Counted from the first letter of the stretch, positions 6,282 through 14,736 are shown. The stretch: DNA of 37,854 nt from an uncultured Oscillospiraceae bacterium (GCA_900543525.1 UQRS01000008.1:1-37854); one strand, 5' to 3'. The notes: generated from the sequence alone by a model not told the origin. Program-made: numbers and translations.

Positions 6282-8900
6282 TTATTTCTTCAGCAAATGC
6301 TGCACCAGCTTGACCGCCTCACACACCACCAGCGGCATCAAAGAGAGGCCGATTACCGTCAGCCACTGGTTTCCACTCAAGGTGACCAGGCCGAATATCG
6401 AGGTAAGCGGCGTCAGCATAACCAGCAGCATAAGCAGAACCGAAACCGCGGCGGCCAGCAGCATGTACGGATTCCGGAACCAGCCCGCCTTGAACAGCAG
6501 GTGGCTGCTCCGGGCGTTGAAGGCATGCACAATCTGCGAAAAGGCCAGCGTGGCAAAGGCCATCGTGCTTCCAAGCTCACCCTTCCCGCCCAGCCAGTAG
6601 GCCAGAATAGTCAGCACGCCGAACATCACGCCCTGCCAGATGGCGGTAAAGCCCAGCCCGCCGGAGAAAATACTCTCGTCCCTTTTTCGCGGCGGACGGT
6701 TCATAATATCCTTCTCGGCCGGCTCCATCCCGAGGGCGAGCGCCGGCGCGCTGTCGGTCACCAGATTGATCCAGAGAAGCTGAATCGGAAGCAGTGGCGA
6801 CGTGCGGAACAATATCATGGAGAGGAAAACGGTCAAAATCTCCCCCAGATTGCAGCTTAAAAGGAAATGCACCGCCTTGCGGATATTATCGAAAATTCCG
6901 CGTCCTTCCGCCACGGCCGAAACGATTGTAGCGAAGTTGTCGTCGGTCAACACCATGGCGGCTGCACCCTTGGCGACGTCGGTTCCGGTGATTCCCATAG
7001 CGCAGCCGATGTCAGCCGCCTTGAGTGCGGGGGCGTCATTGACTCCGTCGCCGGTCATGGCGACAACCTGTCCCCTGGACTGCAGTGCCTGCACAATCCG
7101 GATTTTATCCGCGGGGGAAACGCGGGCATAAACCGCGTAGTCCTCCACCGTGCGGGAAAGCTCTTCATCGCTGATCTCCGAAAGCTCGGCGCCGGTAATC
7201 GCCTTTTTTTCGTCGGTCAGTATGCCGAGGCTGCGGGCAATGGCGCAGGCGGTGGTCAGGTGATCTCCGGTAATCATCACGGTCGAAATCCCCGCGCCGT
7301 GGCAGGTGGCGACCGCACGGGCAACCTCCGGCCGGGGCGGGTCAATCATGCCCAGCAGCCCAACAAAGGTCAGATCATACTCCAGCTCCTCCGCCGTGGG
7401 ATTGGCGGGCACCTCCTCCAGCGGCTTGTAGGCCACCGCCAGCACCCGCAGCGCCGACTCGGCCATTTCCTCATTGGCCTTTTTGGCCGCCGAGAGGTCG
7501 CCGCCGCAGCGGGAAAAGAGGACGTCCGGCGCACCCTTGACAATGGCAAAGGGCTTGCCGTCGATCAGGTTTACGGTGGTCATCAGCTTGCGGTCGGAAT
7601 CAAAGGGAAGCTCCCCCATCCGGGGGAAAACATTGTCGGTTTCACTCTTTATATGGTTGCAGTATTTTCTGGCCGCCTCGACAATCGCCGTCTCGGTCGG
7701 GTCGCCGATGCGGACGGTTTTTCCGTCCCGCTCCTCCACCGAGGCGTCGCAGCACAAAGCGCCCCAGATCATAACCTGCGCAGCACGGTTCGACGGCTCC
7801 TCGTTGCCGAGGAGGCAGGTCTCCTTCCCGTCGAACACCTCCACCAGAGTCATAACGTTCTGCGTAAGGGTGCCGGTCTTGTCCGAGCAGATGTAGGAAG
7901 CGCTGCCCAGCGTCTCCACCGCGGGGAGGCGGCGGATAATCGCATTCTTCTTCACCATGCGGCTGACGCCCAGCGCCAGAACGATGGTCACGATGGCCGG
8001 CAGCCCCTCCGGAATGGCCGCCACCGCAAGAGAAACCGCAACCATCAGCGTATCGACAAAGCTGACCAGCAAATCGCCGCCGGCCAGGACAGCCTCGACC
8101 ATGCCGATGACGAAAATGATCGCACAAATGACCAGTGCCAGCACGCCGAGGTTTTTGCCCAGCCGCGCCAGCTTGGCCTTCAGCGGCGTTTCGGTGTCAG
8201 CCGTATCCTCCAGAATCGTTGCGATTTTGCCCATCTCGGTCCGCATGCCGGTTTCGGTCACGAGGGCGCGGCCATGGCCGTAGGATACCGTACATCCCGA
8301 GTAGACCATATTGCTCCGGTCGCCGAGCGGGGCGATATCCTCGATATCGTCGGTCGGAAACTTCTCACTCGGTACGGATTCCCCGGTGAGGGAGGCCTCA
8401 TCGCAGTGGAACGAGCTGGCCGACAGCAACCGCCCGTCGGCCGGGATGTAGTCCCCCGCCTCCAGCACGATCACGTCGCCCGGGACAATATCGGACGAGG
8501 GAATCACCGAAACCCGGCCGTCCCGCAAAACCTTGGCCGAGGGGGCCGACATGTTCTGCAAGGCGTCCAGCGCCGCCTCAGCCTTGCTTTCCTGCAGCAC
8601 GCCGAGCAGGGCGTTAAAGATGACAATCGCCACAATCACCAGCGGCTCTACCCAGTCAAACTCCCCCTGAATCAGGCTGGTCAAAAGGGAGATGACGGCG
8701 GCGATGATCAGGATAATCACCATGAAATCCTTTAACTGCGCCGCAAATTTCTGTAAAAAGGTCGCCTGCTTTTTCTCTCGCAGGCGATTGGGACCCACCC
8801 TTGAAAGGCGGCGTGCCGCCTCCTCCGACGGCAGGCCGACCGCAGGATCCACCTGTTGCTCCCGGACGACTTCATCTAATGGCGAACTGTGCCAAATCAT
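6282..8900 (-). CDS. Calcium-transporting P-type ATPase (P2A type)
   Basis: Integral membrane cation pump of about 872 residues, the usual length for bacterial SERCA/PMCA-like pumps. Order of motifs: N-terminal cation ATPase region; two membrane helices; actuator domain with TGES; AAIPEGLPAIV in M4 (cation site); phosphorylation site SDKTGTLTQN; nucleotide-binding domain with KGAPD; hinge GDGVNDAPAL; then M5-M10 with LWINLVTDSAPALALG. The PEGLP and NLVTD motifs are those of calcium pumps related to PacL and LMCA1, so calcium export is most likely. A TTG at 8906 is in frame, but the ATG at 8900 sits nine bases behind GGGGG and is preferred. It is monocistronic between its own promoter and the terminator at 6197-6244. 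Confidence 0.93.
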   Translation of the reverse strand: MIWHSSPLDEVVREQQVDPAVGLPSEEAARRLSRVGPNRLREKKQATFLQKFAAQLKDFMVIILIIAAVISLLTSLIQGEFDWVEPLVIVAIVIFNALLGVLQESKAEAALDALQNMSAPSAKVLRDGRVSVIPSSDIVPGDVIVLEAGDYIPADGRLLSASSFHCDEASLTGESVPSEKFPTDDIEDIAPLGDRSNMVYSGCTVSYGHGRALVTETGMRTEMGKIATILEDTADTETPLKAKLARLGKNLGVLALVICAIIFVIGMVEAVLAGGDLLVSFVDTLMVAVSLAVAAIPEGLPAIVTIVLALGVSRMVKKNAIIRRLPAVETLGSASYICSDKTGTLTQNVMTLVEVFDGKETCLLGNEEPSNRAAQVMIWGALCCDASVEERDGKTVRIGDPTETAIVEAARKYCNHIKSETDNVFPRMGELPFDSDRKLMTTVNLIDGKPFAIVKGAPDVLFSRCGGDLSAAKKANEEMAESALRVLAVAYKPLEEVPANPTAEELEYDLTFVGLLGMIDPPRPEVARAVATCHGAGISTVMITGDHLTTACAIARSLGILTDEKKAITGAELSEISDEELSRTVEDYAVYARVSPADKIRIVQALQSRGQVVAMTGDGVNDAPALKAADIGCAMGITGTDVAKGAAAMVLTDDNFATIVSAVAEGRGIFDNIRKAVHFLLSCNLGEILTVFLSMILFRTSPLLPIQLLWINLVTDSAPALALGMEPAEKDIMNRPPRKRDESIFSGGLGFTAIWQGVMFGVLTILAYWLGGKGELGSTMAFATLAFSQIVHAFNARSSHLLFKAGWFRNPYMLLAAAVSVLLMLLVMLTPLTSIFGLVTLSGNQWLTVIGLSLMPLVVCEAVKLVQHLLKK

Positions 8901-9015
8901 GGTCAAGGACCCCCTATACTTCTAAAATCAGAAAAGCGCTGCAAAGGCAGACAATACGGGTCAAAGCACAATGCGTCACGCCGGGCGGCCTCAAACTCGT
9001 GCGGCGCAAAAACAT

Positions 9016-9045
9016 ATTGTAATCTGATCCGTATCGTCTGAACAA
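9016..9045 (-). promoter_or_regulatory. Candidate promoter of the P-type ATPase
   Basis: On the minus strand TTGTTC (9040-9045), an 18-base spacer and TACAAT (9016-9021) make an acceptable sigma-A promoter, leaving a leader of about 110 bases before the ATPase start. Confidence 0.5.
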
Positions 9046-9219
9046 ATGATACACGATTTTTCAAGGAAAAGCAAGAGGCAACCCGCCTTCCGCAAAAGGC
9101 ACGCAAAAGCCCCTCCGCCGTTCGCGACGAAAGGCCGGAGAATTTCTCCCGTCCGACAGCGAAGCACGACATTGTAAAAACGATTTGAACCCCTGCTTCA
9201 TATACTGGATTAGACAGTG

Positions 9220-9249
9220 CATCGGCGAACGCCCCTATATCCGCCGATG
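9220..9249 (+). promoter_or_regulatory. Inverted repeat just upstream of the ribosome site
   Basis: CATCGGCG (9220-9227) and CGCCGATG (9242-9249) are perfect complements separated by 14 bases, ending three bases before AAAGGAG (9253-9259), the ribosome site of the gene at 9264. It could be an operator or a leader hairpin. Confidence 0.45.
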
Positions 9250-9263
9250 ACGAAAGGAGCTGT

Positions 9264-9641
9264 ATGCTTTTGACGGACGATTCTCTTTTTGAAATTCCGC
9301 CGTTTGAGGCGCCGTATCTGGGCGGCGTTTTTCATCTGCGCCAGAAGGGCGGCGCTCTGTGCGGGATCGTGCTGGACAGCGATGACAAGCCGGTCGAAAA
9401 TGCGGCCGCCTGCCTCTACCGGATGCTGTCCGACGGCCGGCTGAAGCCGGAGGCCTGCGTTTTCTCCGACCGGGGAGGACGGTTCCTCCTCGGACCCATT
9501 TGCGGCGGGGAAAGCTATTATCTCAAGATCGACGGATGCGACGAGGCCCGGTTTTATCCCATCGGGCAGGAGGAGGCAGAGCGGGACAGCCCTGCCGTTT
9601 ATCAAAAATACCGGGATGTATATAATCATGAGGAAGGGTGA
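9264..9641 (+). CDS. Small uncharacterised protein with carboxypeptidase-regulatory-like fold
   Basis: The 125-residue product has no signal peptide or membrane segment. The central part (GALCGIVLDSDDKPVENAA, then FSDRGGRFLLGP, then YYLKIDG) has the beta-strand pattern of the carboxypeptidase regulatory-like/CNA-B prealbumin fold, in which a small beta sandwich carries a GxVxDxxGxPVxxA strand and a TDxxGxFxF strand. I infer this from the pattern; no function follows from it. The start ATG is behind AAAGGAG. The 3' end runs into a perfect inverted repeat (9647-9699) and then a terminator. Its only close neighbours are the divergent ATPase and a convergent dockerin gene. Confidence 0.7.
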   Translation: MLLTDDSLFEIPPFEAPYLGGVFHLRQKGGALCGIVLDSDDKPVENAAACLYRMLSDGRLKPEACVFSDRGGRFLLGPICGGESYYLKIDGCDEARFYPIGQEEAERDSPAVYQKYRDVYNHEEG

Positions 9642-9646
9642 AAAAA

Positions 9647-9699
9647 GCCTCCCGGTGCAAAGCCGCCGCTGTAATGGCGACGGTTTTCTACCGGGAGGC
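9647..9699 (+). ncRNA. Structured RNA element of unknown class after the 9264 gene
   Basis: GCCTCCCGGT (9647-9656) pairs perfectly with ACCGGGAGGC (9690-9699). Inside, CGCC (9664-9667) pairs with GGCG (9676-9679) around GCTGTAAT, giving a branched, long-stem hairpin. There is no U tract, so it is not itself a terminator; a separate terminator lies 28 bases on. The interior GCCGCCGCTGTAATGGCGAC resembles the CCGCCACTGTAA core stretch of cobalamin riboswitches, and CCGGGAGGC resembles their GGGAAGGC part, but the GCCACTG box and a full 5' part are not visible. Whether it is a riboswitch remnant, a small RNA or a 3' stabiliser is open. Confidence 0.4.
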
Positions 9700-9726
9700 A
9701 ATTTCCGTTAAAAGGGCAAAAAGAAT

Positions 9727-9766
9727 GGGGAGAGGATTGCAGCAACCCTTCTCCCCGTCTTTTTAT
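9727..9766. terminator. Bidirectional rho-independent terminator
   Basis: GGGGAGA (9727-9733) pairs with TCTCCCC (9750-9756), extended inwards by GG/CC. GTCTTTTTATTT follows on the plus strand and ATTCTTTTT on the minus strand, so it ends both the plus-strand unit and the convergent dockerin gene. Confidence 0.88.
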
Positions 9767-10465
9767 TTATTGAACGATGCTTTTCCGCAGCGCGAGCACG
9801 TCAGAGACGGTAACTGCACCGTCACTGTCAATGTCGTACGTTTCCACAACGTACTGCGTGCCACGTATAATCTGCTGGCGAAGCGCCACGACATCGCTAA
9901 CCGTAATTGCTCCATCCCGATCCACATCGCATACAGAATAGACAAACGGTGCCAAATCGCCAATTCTTTCACCCAGCAGAGCGTTTACCTTATTCACGTT
10001 GATACGGTAAGTTTTCAGCGCCCCCTCCAGAGAATCAAAGCCCCACTTGGACAAAACCTTGTAATAAACATAGACATTGTTCGTGCCGCCGTGCCAAACG
10101 ATATCAAACAGATAGTCACCAACCCGATCATAACCGATTCCCGGATAAAAATCCTTCTCATCCATCTCGTTAATGTACATGATGTACATTTCTTTATTTG
10201 CGGCGACGCATTCGAAAAAGGTGATATCCTCCATCTTGTGCTTCTCGGCATACTCTTCATATGTCAGAACCGGCATGCCGAGATTCATCCGATCTTGAAC
10301 ATCCAAGCTGTACTGATACTGCGTATAATTTTCGTAAATTTCTGCTTTTAATTCATCCGAAATTTCCACCGGCGTCCAGCGAACCGAAGCCGCAGAGGCC
10401 GAAACCATCCCGGCAAAAGAAAGGCAGATGCAAACCGTCAGCAGCAATGCGATTGTTTTTTTCAT
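9767..10465 (-). CDS. Secreted dockerin protein with unknown N-terminal domain
   Basis: The 232-residue product starts with a clear signal peptide (MKKTIALLLTVCICLSFAG, cut likely after SASAA). Residues of roughly 28-165 form a charged, aromatic-rich domain I do not recognise. The C-terminus is a complete dockerin: two EF-hand-like repeats, DVDRDGAITVSDVVALRQQI and DIDSDGAVTVSDVLALRKSI, with all calcium-ligand Asp positions present. Dockerins bind cohesins on scaffoldins at the cell surface, so the protein is probably exported and displayed. A start seven codons upstream is possible, but AGAAGGA is spaced six bases from the chosen ATG. The gene is visibly AT-richer than its neighbours, suggesting acquisition from elsewhere. 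It has its own promoter and terminator. Confidence 0.85.
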   Translation of the reverse strand: MKKTIALLLTVCICLSFAGMVSASAASVRWTPVEISDELKAEIYENYTQYQYSLDVQDRMNLGMPVLTYEEYAEKHKMEDITFFECVAANKEMYIMYINEMDEKDFYPGIGYDRVGDYLFDIVWHGGTNNVYVYYKVLSKWGFDSLEGALKTYRINVNKVNALLGERIGDLAPFVYSVCDVDRDGAITVSDVVALRQQIIRGTQYVVETYDIDSDGAVTVSDVLALRKSIVQ

Positions 10466-10488
10466 AACAAATCCTTCTTCATTCAACT

Positions 10489-10540
10489 ATTGGAAATTTC
10501 TTCCAATATCGGTATAACATATTTGTCTCTGTTCTGTCAA
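10489..10540 (-). promoter_or_regulatory. Promoter and inverted repeat of the 9767-10465 dockerin gene
   Basis: On the minus strand a consensus TTGACA (10535-10540), a 17-base spacer and TTATAC (10512-10517). Just downstream, around the expected transcription start, ATTGGAA (10489-10495) and TTCCAAT (10501-10507) form a 7-bp inverted repeat that could be an operator or a 5' hairpin. Confidence 0.7.
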
Positions 10541-10589
10541 TAAAAACGTAAGAATTTTCAATTTGATCGTTTTAAATTGTCAACTTTTT

Positions 10590-11087
10590 CTACGGCTTGA
10601 TCAGCTGGGCAGAGGCGGTGCGAACCCCCTCCCGCCCGAGCTCTTTTTGCAGCTTTTTGTAGTGCCCGTCCTGCATCACGTCGCACAGCGGCGTGAGGAC
10701 AAAGGCCCGCTCCTCCATGCGAGGATGGGGCAGGGTCAACTCGGCGCTCTCACACTCCTCCCCCTCATACAGCAGAAGGTCGAGGTCGATCACCCGAGGG
10801 CCGTTTTTCCGCGTGCGCATGCGGCCCATCCCCGCCTCAATCCCAAGGCAGGCGCCGAGCAGCGCATGGGCGGAAAGCTCCGACTCCACCCGGACGACGG
10901 CATTGTAAAAATCCTCCTGTTTGGCATAGCCGACCGGCGCCGTTTCATATATGCGGGAGACGGCAGTCACCTTCACGCCCGGAACCGCCGCCAGCGCCCA
11001 GACGGCGCGGTTCAGATTTTCTCCCCGGTCGCCCATATTGCTGCCCAGCGCAATATAGGCCTGTTTGCTCTCTGATTTTCTGATCAT
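10590..11087 (-). CDS. folK: 2-amino-4-hydroxy-6-hydroxymethyldihydropteridine diphosphokinase (HPPK)
   Basis: Transfers pyrophosphate from ATP to hydroxymethyldihydropterin, the step before dihydropteroate synthase in folate synthesis. The 165 residues include YIALGSNMGDRGENL at the N-terminus, YETAPVG and the signature RKNGPRVIDLDLLLY, whose two Asp residues bind the magnesium ions. Its ATG overlaps the folB stop (ATGA), indicating translational coupling. It is the last gene of the folE-folP-folB-folK cluster. No clear terminator follows; the promoter of the next minus-strand gene begins 50 bases downstream. Confidence 0.95.
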   Translation of the reverse strand: MIRKSESKQAYIALGSNMGDRGENLNRAVWALAAVPGVKVTAVSRIYETAPVGYAKQEDFYNAVVRVESELSAHALLGACLGIEAGMGRMRTRKNGPRVIDLDLLLYEGEECESAELTLPHPRMEERAFVLTPLCDVMQDGHYKKLQKELGREGVRTASAQLIKP

Positions 11088-11443
11088 CGTTCCCGTACAA
11101 CCTCCACTGCTACATAGTCAAATTTTGCCGACATCGGCGCGTCGGGCTTTTTCAAAATCACCTCAACCCGGCGGACCTTTGGATAGGACGCCAGAACCGC
11201 GTCGGCCACCCGCGCAGCTGCATGCTCGATCAGATCGCAGCTTTTTTCGGTCATGGTATGCGAAATCGTCTTGCGCACCGCCGCGTAGTTGACGGTGTCC
11301 TCCAGGCGGTCGCTGCACTCGGCCGCCGAGAGGTCGGCCCACAGCGTCACGTCCAGCACAAACCGCTGGCCGTCCCGCTTCTCCTCCGGGTTGACGCCGT
11401 GATAGGCAAAAACCTCCAGCCCTTTTATAAAAATCCGGTTCAT
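11084..11443 (-). CDS. folB: Dihydroneopterin aldolase
   Basis: Cleaves dihydroneopterin to hydroxymethyldihydropterin and glycolaldehyde. The chosen ATG gives a 119-residue product beginning MNRIFIKGLEVFAYHGVNPEEK, the family N-terminus with the HGV/EE active-site segment, and containing DTVNYAAV and LIEHAA. A longer open frame extends 63 codons upstream, but that part overlaps folP in another frame, is very Arg/Gly-rich and has no family match, so it is discarded. The start lies five bases after the folP stop and its end overlaps the folK start by four bases. Confidence 0.95.
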   Translation of the reverse strand: MNRIFIKGLEVFAYHGVNPEEKRDGQRFVLDVTLWADLSAAECSDRLEDTVNYAAVRKTISHTMTEKSCDLIEHAAARVADAVLASYPKVRRVEVILKKPDAPMSAKFDYVAVEVVRER

Positions 11444-11448
11444 AAGCC

Positions 11449-12282
11449 TTACTCCCTTCCGATCACGCCGGGCTGCGGCCGGAGGGCGTCGGCCACCCGT
11501 GCGGCCTGCACCGACCCGGCGCCGCAGTGCGCCCGGATGATATCCGCTCCGCCGAAAATCCCGATGGCGTGCGCCGCCGCGCTGCCAAAGTCGCGGTCGG
11601 CCGCCTCCGCCCCGCAGGCGGCGCCGATGCACCGCTTGCGCGATGCCCCGAGGAGGTAGGCGTATCCCGGAAGCTTCAGCCGCGCCGTCTCCCGGATCAG
11701 GGCGTAGTTCTGCGGATTATCCTTGCCGAAGCCGATCCCGGGATCGAGGCAGAGCTGCTCTGCCAAAACGCCGAGCGCCTCCGCCTCCCGCAGGGCCTTC
11801 GCAAACCATGCGGACACCGCGGCAACCGCGTCGTCTCCGACAGAAAGCGGCGCGGCGTGCATCAGCACCCATCCGCAGCCGCTCTCCCGCACCGGGGCGG
11901 CCATCTCCGGATTCACGACCCCGCTGACATCGTTGATAATCTGCACGCCGAGTGCGACCGCCCGCTCGGCCACATAGGGAAAATAGGTGTCGACCGACAC
12001 CGGCAGAGCCGTGCGGCCGCAAACCGCCTCCAGCACCGGGCGAAGGCGGTTCCACTCCTCCTCCGGAGGGATTTCGGTATGGCCGGGACGGGTCGACTGC
12101 CCCCCGAAGTCGAGGATGTCCACACCCTCCGCCTCCAGCCGGGCGGCCTGCGCCAGCGCGTCCGCCGGGTCGAGGTATTTCCCTCCGTCCGAGAAGGAAT
12201 CGGGGGTGACGTTGACAATGCCCATCACATAGCTTCTGCGGCCGAGCGGCAGCGCCCGGTCACGAATTTTCCAATTTGACAT
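11449..12282 (-). CDS. folP: Dihydropteroate synthase
   Basis: Condenses hydroxymethyldihydropterin pyrophosphate with p-aminobenzoate to dihydropteroate; the sulfonamide target. The 277-residue product is of normal length. Both PROSITE-type signatures are visible: MGIVNVTPDSFSDGG near residue 20 and GVDILDFGGQSTRPG near residue 53; LDPGIGFGK and LLGASRK (sulfonamide/pABA pocket region) follow in the C-terminal half of the TIM barrel. GAGG precedes the ATG. It follows folE after 96 bases and is closely coupled to folB. Confidence 0.95.
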   Translation of the reverse strand: MSNWKIRDRALPLGRRSYVMGIVNVTPDSFSDGGKYLDPADALAQAARLEAEGVDILDFGGQSTRPGHTEIPPEEEWNRLRPVLEAVCGRTALPVSVDTYFPYVAERAVALGVQIINDVSGVVNPEMAAPVRESGCGWVLMHAAPLSVGDDAVAAVSAWFAKALREAEALGVLAEQLCLDPGIGFGKDNPQNYALIRETARLKLPGYAYLLGASRKRCIGAACGAEAADRDFGSAAAHAIGIFGGADIIRAHCGAGSVQAARVADALRPQPGVIGRE

Positions 12283-12378
12283 ATCCGGAATTTATCCTCG
12301 CTTTACAGTTTATTTTCACACAGCCGCGAAAGGAGAGGAGGCACGCTTTTCCTGCGGCCGGGACGTGTCCTGCGCGCC

Positions 12379-12936
12379 CTATTTGTTCAGAAGAGACATA
12401 ACCTCCGCCCTCGTGCGGGCGTCCGACTTCATGATCCCCCGCAAAGCGGAGGTCTGGGTCTTTGCGCCGGCCGCCTTGGCCCCACGCATGGTCATGCAGA
12501 GATGCTCCGCCTCGACAATCACGGCAACCCCCTGGGGAGAAAGCTCGGCCTCCAAAAAATCGGCGATCTGGGAGGTCAGCCGCTCCTGCAATTGCGGCCG
12601 CCGGGCGAAATCCCCGACGATGCGCGCCAGCTTGGAGAGGCCGATCACCTTCCCGCCCGTCGGGATATAGGCGATGTGCGCCACCCCGATAAAGGGCAGC
12701 AGATGGTGCTCGCACATGGAATAGAGCGGAATGTTCCGCACCGTCACCATCTCGTCGTTATCGCTCTCGTTAAAAATTTTCAGATGACGGCGGGGGTCGG
12801 CCGACAGCCCGCCGAGAACCTCCCCGTACATCCGCGCAACCCGCGCCGGCGTCTCACGCAGGCCCTCGCGATCGGGATCCTCGCCTACCGCAATCAGGAT
12901 CTCCCGAACGGCGGCCTCAATTCTTTCAAAATCCAA
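12379..12936 (-). CDS. folE: GTP cyclohydrolase I
   Basis: Converts GTP to dihydroneopterin triphosphate, the first step of folate synthesis. Zinc ligands are intact: MCEHHLLPF (Cys, His) and HLCMTMRG (Cys); GEDPDREGLRETPARVARMY is the conserved N-terminal stretch. Start choice: a TTG at 12936 lies nine bases after AGGAGAGG and yields the usual N-terminus (DFERIEAAVREIL, 185 residues). An ATG at 12999 is in frame, but its only ribosome-like site is weak and distant, and the extra 21 residues do not resemble the family. First gene of the folate cluster. The cluster lacks a gene for the triphosphate pyrophosphohydrolase step and lacks folC. Confidence 0.93.
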   Translation of the reverse strand: MDFERIEAAVREILIAVGEDPDREGLRETPARVARMYGEVLGGLSADPRRHLKIFNESDNDEMVTVRNIPLYSMCEHHLLPFIGVAHIAYIPTGGKVIGLSKLARIVGDFARRPQLQERLTSQIADFLEAELSPQGVAVIVEAEHLCMTMRGAKAAGAKTQTSALRGIMKSDARTRAEVMSLLNK

Positions 12937-13114
12937 AATTTTGCACCTCTCCTGAAAAGCCGCGAAAGCTGCGGCCTTCGTATTTTCTGTTATTTTCATA
13001 ATAGCATATTTCTCGCCCTTTGAACAGGAGCGGGGAAAATAATTTTTTATATTCCAACCGCGCGGCCGAATTTTCCGCTTTTTGCACAGCGCGTGAAAAG
13101 CCGGCTGTCTCGTA

Positions 13115-13144
13115 TTGATTTTAAAGAGGCACCTATGCTATAAT
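13115..13144 (+). promoter_or_regulatory. Promoter of the ComM/YifB gene
   Basis: TTGATT (13115-13120), an 18-base spacer, and TGCTATAAT with -10 TATAAT at 13139-13144 and an extended TGn. The start codon at 13210 lies about 60 bases downstream. Confidence 0.75.
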
Positions 13145-13209
13145 AAAGAAGATTATATGATACATTATGGGATCGTTTTCTTTTCCCTGCATTGCGGGAG
13201 GTGTTCATC

Positions 13210-14736
13210 ATGTTCACACGACAAAACAGCGTTGGACTTTTCGGCATTGATTCCTACATGATCGAGGTGGAGGCCGATCTCTCCCAGGCGATGCCGGCCT
13301 TCGACATCGTCGGTCTGCCCGACGCCGCCGTGAAGGAGAGCCGCGACCGCGTTCGCTCGGCCCTAAAAAACAGCGGGTTCGATTTTCCGGTCGGGAAGGT
13401 GACCATCAATCTGGCGCCCGCCGACGTGCGGAAGGAAGGGTCGCTGTACGACCTGCCGGTACTGGTCGCGGTGCTGACCGTCTCCCGCCAGCTGGAGGGG
13501 GATTTCTCGGACGCCGCGTTCATCGGCGAGCTGTCGCTCGACGGTGAGGTGCGGCCGGTCAACGGCCTGCTTTCTATGGCCATCCAGACGAAGGAGAAGG
13601 GGCTGCGCCGCTTCTTTGTTCCGGCCGCCAACGCGGCGGAAGGCGCGGTAGTCGAGGGGCTGGCGGTTTATCCGGTGAAAACGGTCGTCGAGCTGGTCGA
13701 ACACCTGACCGGCCGGAAGGAGATCCAGCCGGCCGTCTTTACCCCGGCTAAGGCGGCGGCGCAGCAGCCTCTCCCCGATTTTTGCGAAGTCAAGGGGCAG
13801 GCGGCCGCCAAAAAGGCGCTGGAGGTTGCCGCGGCCGGCGGACACAACGTCTTGCTGATCGGGCCGCCCGGCTCGGGCAAGAGCATGCTGGCCAAGCGCC
13901 TGCCCTCCATCCTGCCCGAAATGACTTTTGAGGAGTCGATTGAGGTCACCAAAATTCATTCGATTGCCGGCATTCTGCCGCCGGACACGCCACTTGTCAC
14001 GACGCGCCCCTTCCGCTCGCCGCACCACACCGTCTCCCCCGCGGGGCTGTCGGGCGGCGGCTCTGTCCCCCGACCGGGGGAGGTTTCTCTGGCGCACGGC
14101 GGCGTACTTTTTCTGGACGAGCTGCCGGAGTTTGGCCGCGACGCGATGGAGGTCCTGCGCCAACCGCTGGAGGATGGACGCATCACCATCTCCCGCGTGG
14201 CGGGACGGCTGACCTATCCCTGCTCGGTCACGATGGTCGCCGCGATGAATCCCTGCCCCTGCGGGTATTTCGGCCACCCGAGCAAGCCCTGCACCTGTTC
14301 TCCCACAGCCGTCCGACGGTATTTATCCCGGGTCTCCGGCCCGATGCTCGACCGGCTGGACTTACACATCGAGGTGCCGCCGGTCAAGTTTGACGAGTTG
14401 GCCGCCGACAGCCGGAGGGAAGAGACCTCGGCCGAAATCCGCGCCCGCGTCTCGGCAGCGCGGCGCCGCCAGCAGGAGCGGTACAAGGCGGCCGGTATTC
14501 CCTGCAACGCCCGTCTGACCCCCGCGATGCTGGAGGAGTACTGTCCTCTAACCGAGCAGGCCAGAGCGGTGCTGAAGGCCGCCTTCGACCGGCTGGGCAT
14601 GTCGGCGCGTTCCTATGACCGGCTGCTCAAGGTCGCGCGCACGGTGGCCGACCTCGACGGCTGCGACACCATCGACACCGCCCATATTTCGGAGGCGATC
14701 CAGTTCCGCAGCCTCGACCGCAAATATTGGAAATAA
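13210..14736 (+). CDS. YifB/ComM-family Mg-chelatase-like AAA+ ATPase
   Basis: Cytoplasmic AAA+ ATPase of the family whose proteobacterial member ComM promotes branch migration during integration of transforming DNA; the role in Clostridia is not established. The 508 residues comprise an N-terminal Lon-protease-like ChlI domain (GLFGIDSYMIEVEADLS...), a AAA+ core with Walker A GPPGSGKSMLAKRL and Walker B GGVLFLDELPEF, the conserved MNPCPCGYFG cysteine-rich segment, and a C-terminal helical domain. An ATG-less extension to 13192 is in frame, but GGGAGG is spaced eight bases from the ATG at 13210, which gives the family N-terminus. It has its own extended -10 promoter. Confidence 0.93.
   Translation: MFTRQNSVGLFGIDSYMIEVEADLSQAMPAFDIVGLPDAAVKESRDRVRSALKNSGFDFPVGKVTINLAPADVRKEGSLYDLPVLVAVLTVSRQLEGDFSDAAFIGELSLDGEVRPVNGLLSMAIQTKEKGLRRFFVPAANAAEGAVVEGLAVYPVKTVVELVEHLTGRKEIQPAVFTPAKAAAQQPLPDFCEVKGQAAAKKALEVAAAGGHNVLLIGPPGSGKSMLAKRLPSILPEMTFEESIEVTKIHSIAGILPPDTPLVTTRPFRSPHHTVSPAGLSGGGSVPRPGEVSLAHGGVLFLDELPEFGRDAMEVLRQPLEDGRITISRVAGRLTYPCSVTMVAAMNPCPCGYFGHPSKPCTCSPTAVRRYLSRVSGPMLDRLDLHIEVPPVKFDELAADSRREETSAEIRARVSAARRRQQERYKAAGIPCNARLTPAMLEEYCPLTEQARAVLKAAFDRLGMSARSYDRLLKVARTVADLDGCDTIDTAHISEAIQFRSLDRKYWK

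Larger units (their letters stand above)
8901..9263. other. Intergenic region between divergent ATPase and small-protein genes
   Basis: No coding sequence supported. It holds the ATPase promoter (9016-9045, minus strand), an AT-richer tract at 9003-9070, and an inverted repeat directly before the gene at 9264. TATACT occurs at 9200-9205 on the plus strand, without a matching -35 box. Confidence 0.6.

Noticed and set aside
6867..8735. 622-codon plus-strand frame within the ATPase
   Set aside because: Antisense shadow; the ATPase motifs on the minus strand are complete.
9647..9699. c-di-GMP (GEMM-I) riboswitch, suggested by GTGCAAAGCC
   Set aside because: The upstream GGCAAACC half and the later tetraloop-receptor part are absent, and no regulated gene follows.
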